Shown here piece by piece: positions 6,588-8,156 of a stretch of DNA of 8,156 bases. A model generated the notes under the pieces. That model ran no database searches, had not been told where the DNA came from, and saw only the letters and a list, made by a program, of their open reading frames with translations. Within the stretch, counting starts at the first letter, position 1. Each line of letters opens with the position of its first letter. The DNA lies in contig JAPLSD010000699.1 in assembly GCA_026398835.1 (NCBI GenBank), positions 1-8,156 of the forward strand, given 5' to 3'. This DNA comes from Pseudomonas sp. GTDB taxonomy: Bacteria > Pseudomonadota > Gammaproteobacteria > Pseudomonadales > Pseudomonadaceae. The position numbers were made by a program, and so were the translations under genes.

Positions 6588-7958
6588 ATGAGCGTCCCTC
6601 GTGAAACTATCGCCGCCGTCGCTACCGCTCAGGGTCGTGGTGGTGTGGGCATCGTCCGTATCTCCGGGCCGCTGGCAAGCATCGCCGCGAAAGCTTTCAG
6701 CGGCCGTGAACTGAAACCGCGTTTTGCGCATTACGGCCCGTTCCTCAGTGAGAAAAACGAAGTCCTCGATGAAGGAATTGCTCTGTATTTCCCGGGGCCG
6801 AACTCATTTACGGGCGAAGACGTACTTGAACTTCAGGGCCACGGTGGTCCGATCGTGCTCGACATGTTGCTGCAGCGATGCCTGCAATTGGGTTGTCGGC
6901 AGGCGCGTCCGGGTGAATTCAGCGAGCGAGCATTTCTCAACGATAAACTCGATCTGGCCCAGGCCGAAGCCATCGCTGACCTTATTGAAGCCAGTTCTAC
7001 ACAGGCGGCGCGTAATGCTTTGCGTTCATTGCAAGGCGCGTTTTCGCAGCGTGTGCATAGCCTGACCGAGCAACTCATTAGCCTGCGGATCTACGTCGAG
7101 GCGGCGATCGACTTTCCGGAAGAGGAAATCGACTTCCTCGCCGATGGCCATGTACTGAAAATGCTCGATACCGTGCGAGACGAGTTATCCACCGTGCTGC
7201 GTGAAGCCGGGCAGGGTGCTTTGCTTCGTGATGGCATGACAGTCGTCATCGCCGGTCGGCCAAATGCCGGCAAGTCCAGCTTGCTCAATGCGCTGGCCGG
7301 GCGCGAAGCGGCGATTGTCACGGAAATTGCCGGGACCACACGGGATATCCTCCGCGAACATATCCACATCGATGGCATGCCGCTGCATGTGGTCGACACC
7401 GCCGGGTTGCGCGATACCGATGACCAGGTCGAGAAGATTGGCGTCGAGCGAGCGCTCAAGGCTATTGGTGAGGCTGATCGGATCTTGCTGGTGGTCGACG
7501 CCACGGCTCCTGAAGCCCTTGATCCGTTCTCGCTGTGGCCAGAGTTCCTGGAGCAGCGCCCGGATCCGGCAAAAGTAACCTTGATCCGCAACAAGGCAGA
7601 CCTGACCGGTGAAGCGATTGCGCTGGAAGTCAGTGAGGATGGCCACGTGACTATCAGCCTGAGCGCAAAATCCGCCGGCGAAGGCCTGGAGTTGCTGCGT
7701 GATCACCTCAAAGCCTGCATGGGCTATGAGCAGACCTCGGAAAGTAGCTTCAGTGCTCGCCGACGCCACCTGGAAGCCTTGCGCCATGCGAGTACCTCAC
7801 TCGAGCACGGTCGCGCGCAATTGACCCTTGCCGGTGCTGGTGAGCTGCTGGCCGAAGATTTGCGTCAGGCGCAGCAATCTTTGGGGGAGATTACCGGTGC
7901 ATTCAGTTCCGATGATCTGCTTGGCCGCATCTTTTCCAGCTTCTGCATCGGCAAATAG
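6588..7958 (+). CDS. mnmE: tRNA uridine-5-carboxymethylaminomethyl(34) GTPase MnmE (TrmE)
   Basis: MnmE with MnmG forms the complex that adds the cmnm5/nm5 group to wobble U34 of several tRNAs, using methylene-THF, FAD and GTP hydrolysis. The 456-residue product has an N-terminal tetrahydrofolate-binding domain (1 to about 118), a helical domain split around the G domain, and the G domain (about 215-380). The G-domain motifs are G1 GRPNAGKSS (223-231), G2 GTTRD (249-253), G3 DTAG (270-273), G4 NKAD (335-338) and G5 SAK (359-361). The C-terminal FCIGK, with the essential-type Cys453, is intact. ATG 6588 was preferred over the upstream in-frame TTG at 6570 because [19 protein letters not shown] is the family N-terminus. 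The Shine-Dalgarno is weak. No clear promoter is visible in the 31 bases between the yidC terminator and the ATG, so readthrough or a promoter inside yidC is likely. Confidence 0.98.
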   Translation: MSVPRETIAAVATAQGRGGVGIVRISGPLASIAAKAFSGRELKPRFAHYGPFLSEKNEVLDEGIALYFPGPNSFTGEDVLELQGHGGPIVLDMLLQRCLQLGCRQARPGEFSERAFLNDKLDLAQAEAIADLIEASSTQAARNALRSLQGAFSQRVHSLTEQLISLRIYVEAAIDFPEEEIDFLADGHVLKMLDTVRDELSTVLREAGQGALLRDGMTVVIAGRPNAGKSSLLNALAGREAAIVTEIAGTTRDILREHIHIDGMPLHVVDTAGLRDTDDQVEKIGVERALKAIGEADRILLVVDATAPEALDPFSLWPEFLEQRPDPAKVTLIRNKADLTGEAIALEVSEDGHVTISLSAKSAGEGLELLRDHLKACMGYEQTSESSFSARRRHLEALRHASTSLEHGRAQLTLAGAGELLAEDLRQAQQSLGEITGAFSSDDLLGRIFSSFCIGK

Positions 7959-7970
7959 CGCCTCTTTTCT

Positions 7971-8001
7971 CGACAGACAGGCCATCGGCGCCTGTCTGTC
8001 G
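7971..8001. terminator. Hairpin after mnmE, probable terminator
   Basis: CGACAGACAGGC (7971-7982) and GCCTGTCTGTCG (7990-8001) form a perfect 12-bp stem with a 7-base loop, starting 12 bases after the mnmE stop. The following sequence (TCCTTATC) is only modestly T-rich, so termination may be incomplete, and some readthrough toward the expected mnmG gene is possible. Confidence 0.75.
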
Positions 8002-8096
8002 TCCTTATCACTGCCCCCCTTTCTGAACTGCTGAGTGGAATTTTTCCTCTTCGGCGGCTTTTTCGTGGGCGCGATTTGCCTTGATAAGCTCTTTTC

Positions 8097-8142
8097 TGTG
8101 GATTAAGCCCTGTGAATAACTGCCCTTAGGCTCAGTTGATAA
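8097..8142 (-). promoter_or_regulatory. Cluster of imperfect DnaA boxes upstream of the expected mnmG gene
   Basis: In one orientation the plus strand shows TGTGGATTA (8097-8105, one mismatch), TGTGAATAA (8111-8119, one mismatch to the strict box but fitting the relaxed TTWTNCACA form) and AGTTGATAA (8134-8142, two mismatches). They lie in the final non-coding stretch after mnmE, where pseudomonads normally carry mnmG (gidA). The cluster may contribute to DnaA-dependent control of mnmG or to origin-region architecture. Neither is shown by the sequence. Confidence 0.45.
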
Positions 8143-8156
8143 CAGGGCCTGAAAAC

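Noticed and set aside
5148..7368. Single-mismatch DnaA boxes in yidC and mnmE (5148-5156, 5833-5841, 7185-7193, 7360-7368).
   Set aside because: Isolated near-matches within coding sequence are expected at this frequency, and they are not clustered or consistently oriented.
1..8156. A previously undescribed gene system, mobile element or CRISPR array.
   Set aside because: Every gene was assigned to a known conserved family in its usual order. No repeat array, transposase, tRNA or unassigned ORF with coding character was found.

Overview
This window is the replication-origin region of a bacterial chromosome, almost certainly from the genus Pseudomonas. The gene order recF-dnaN-dnaA / oriC / rpmH-rnpA-yidD-yidC-mnmE is the classical gammaproteobacterial (Pseudomonas-type) origin neighbourhood. 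The proteins read like Pseudomonas orthologues: a 505-residue DnaA with an Ala/Pro-rich domain II, a 367-residue beta clamp, a 560-residue YidC and a 456-residue MnmE. Placement nearer the P. fluorescens/P. putida side of the genus is inferred from remembered protein sequences, not from a search.

Layout. Positions 1-3466 hold three minus-strand genes, read right to left as dnaA, dnaN and recF. recF runs off the left edge. A 16-bp parS-like palindrome, the centromere site bound by ParB, lies inside recF at 349-364. Positions 3467-4031 are non-coding and form oriC. This interval has five perfect TTATCCACA DnaA boxes, one single-mismatch box, an inverted repeat, and a 60-bp stretch of about 75% A+T that is the likely unwinding element. 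A dnaA promoter candidate overlaps the leftmost DnaA box, and a strong sigma-70-type promoter for rpmH lies at the right end.

Positions 4032-6507 are a tightly packed plus-strand operon, rpmH-rnpA-yidD-yidC: ribosomal protein L34, the RNase P protein subunit, and two membrane-protein insertion factors. A near-perfect hairpin terminator ends it at 6529-6556. mnmE (tRNA wobble-uridine modification GTPase) follows at 6588-7958 with its own hairpin at 7971-8001. The last 150 bases are probably the start of the mnmE-mnmG intergenic region and carry a small cluster of imperfect DnaA boxes.

Together the left arm makes the initiator, the sliding clamp and a recombination mediator. The right arm makes parts of the translation and membrane-insertion machinery. 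Both arms are transcribed away from oriC, co-directional with the two replication forks. I see no mobile element, CRISPR array, tRNA/rRNA gene, phage gene, defence system or sign of horizontal transfer. The window looks like conserved core genome, and the points of interest are cis-acting sites rather than an undescribed gene system.
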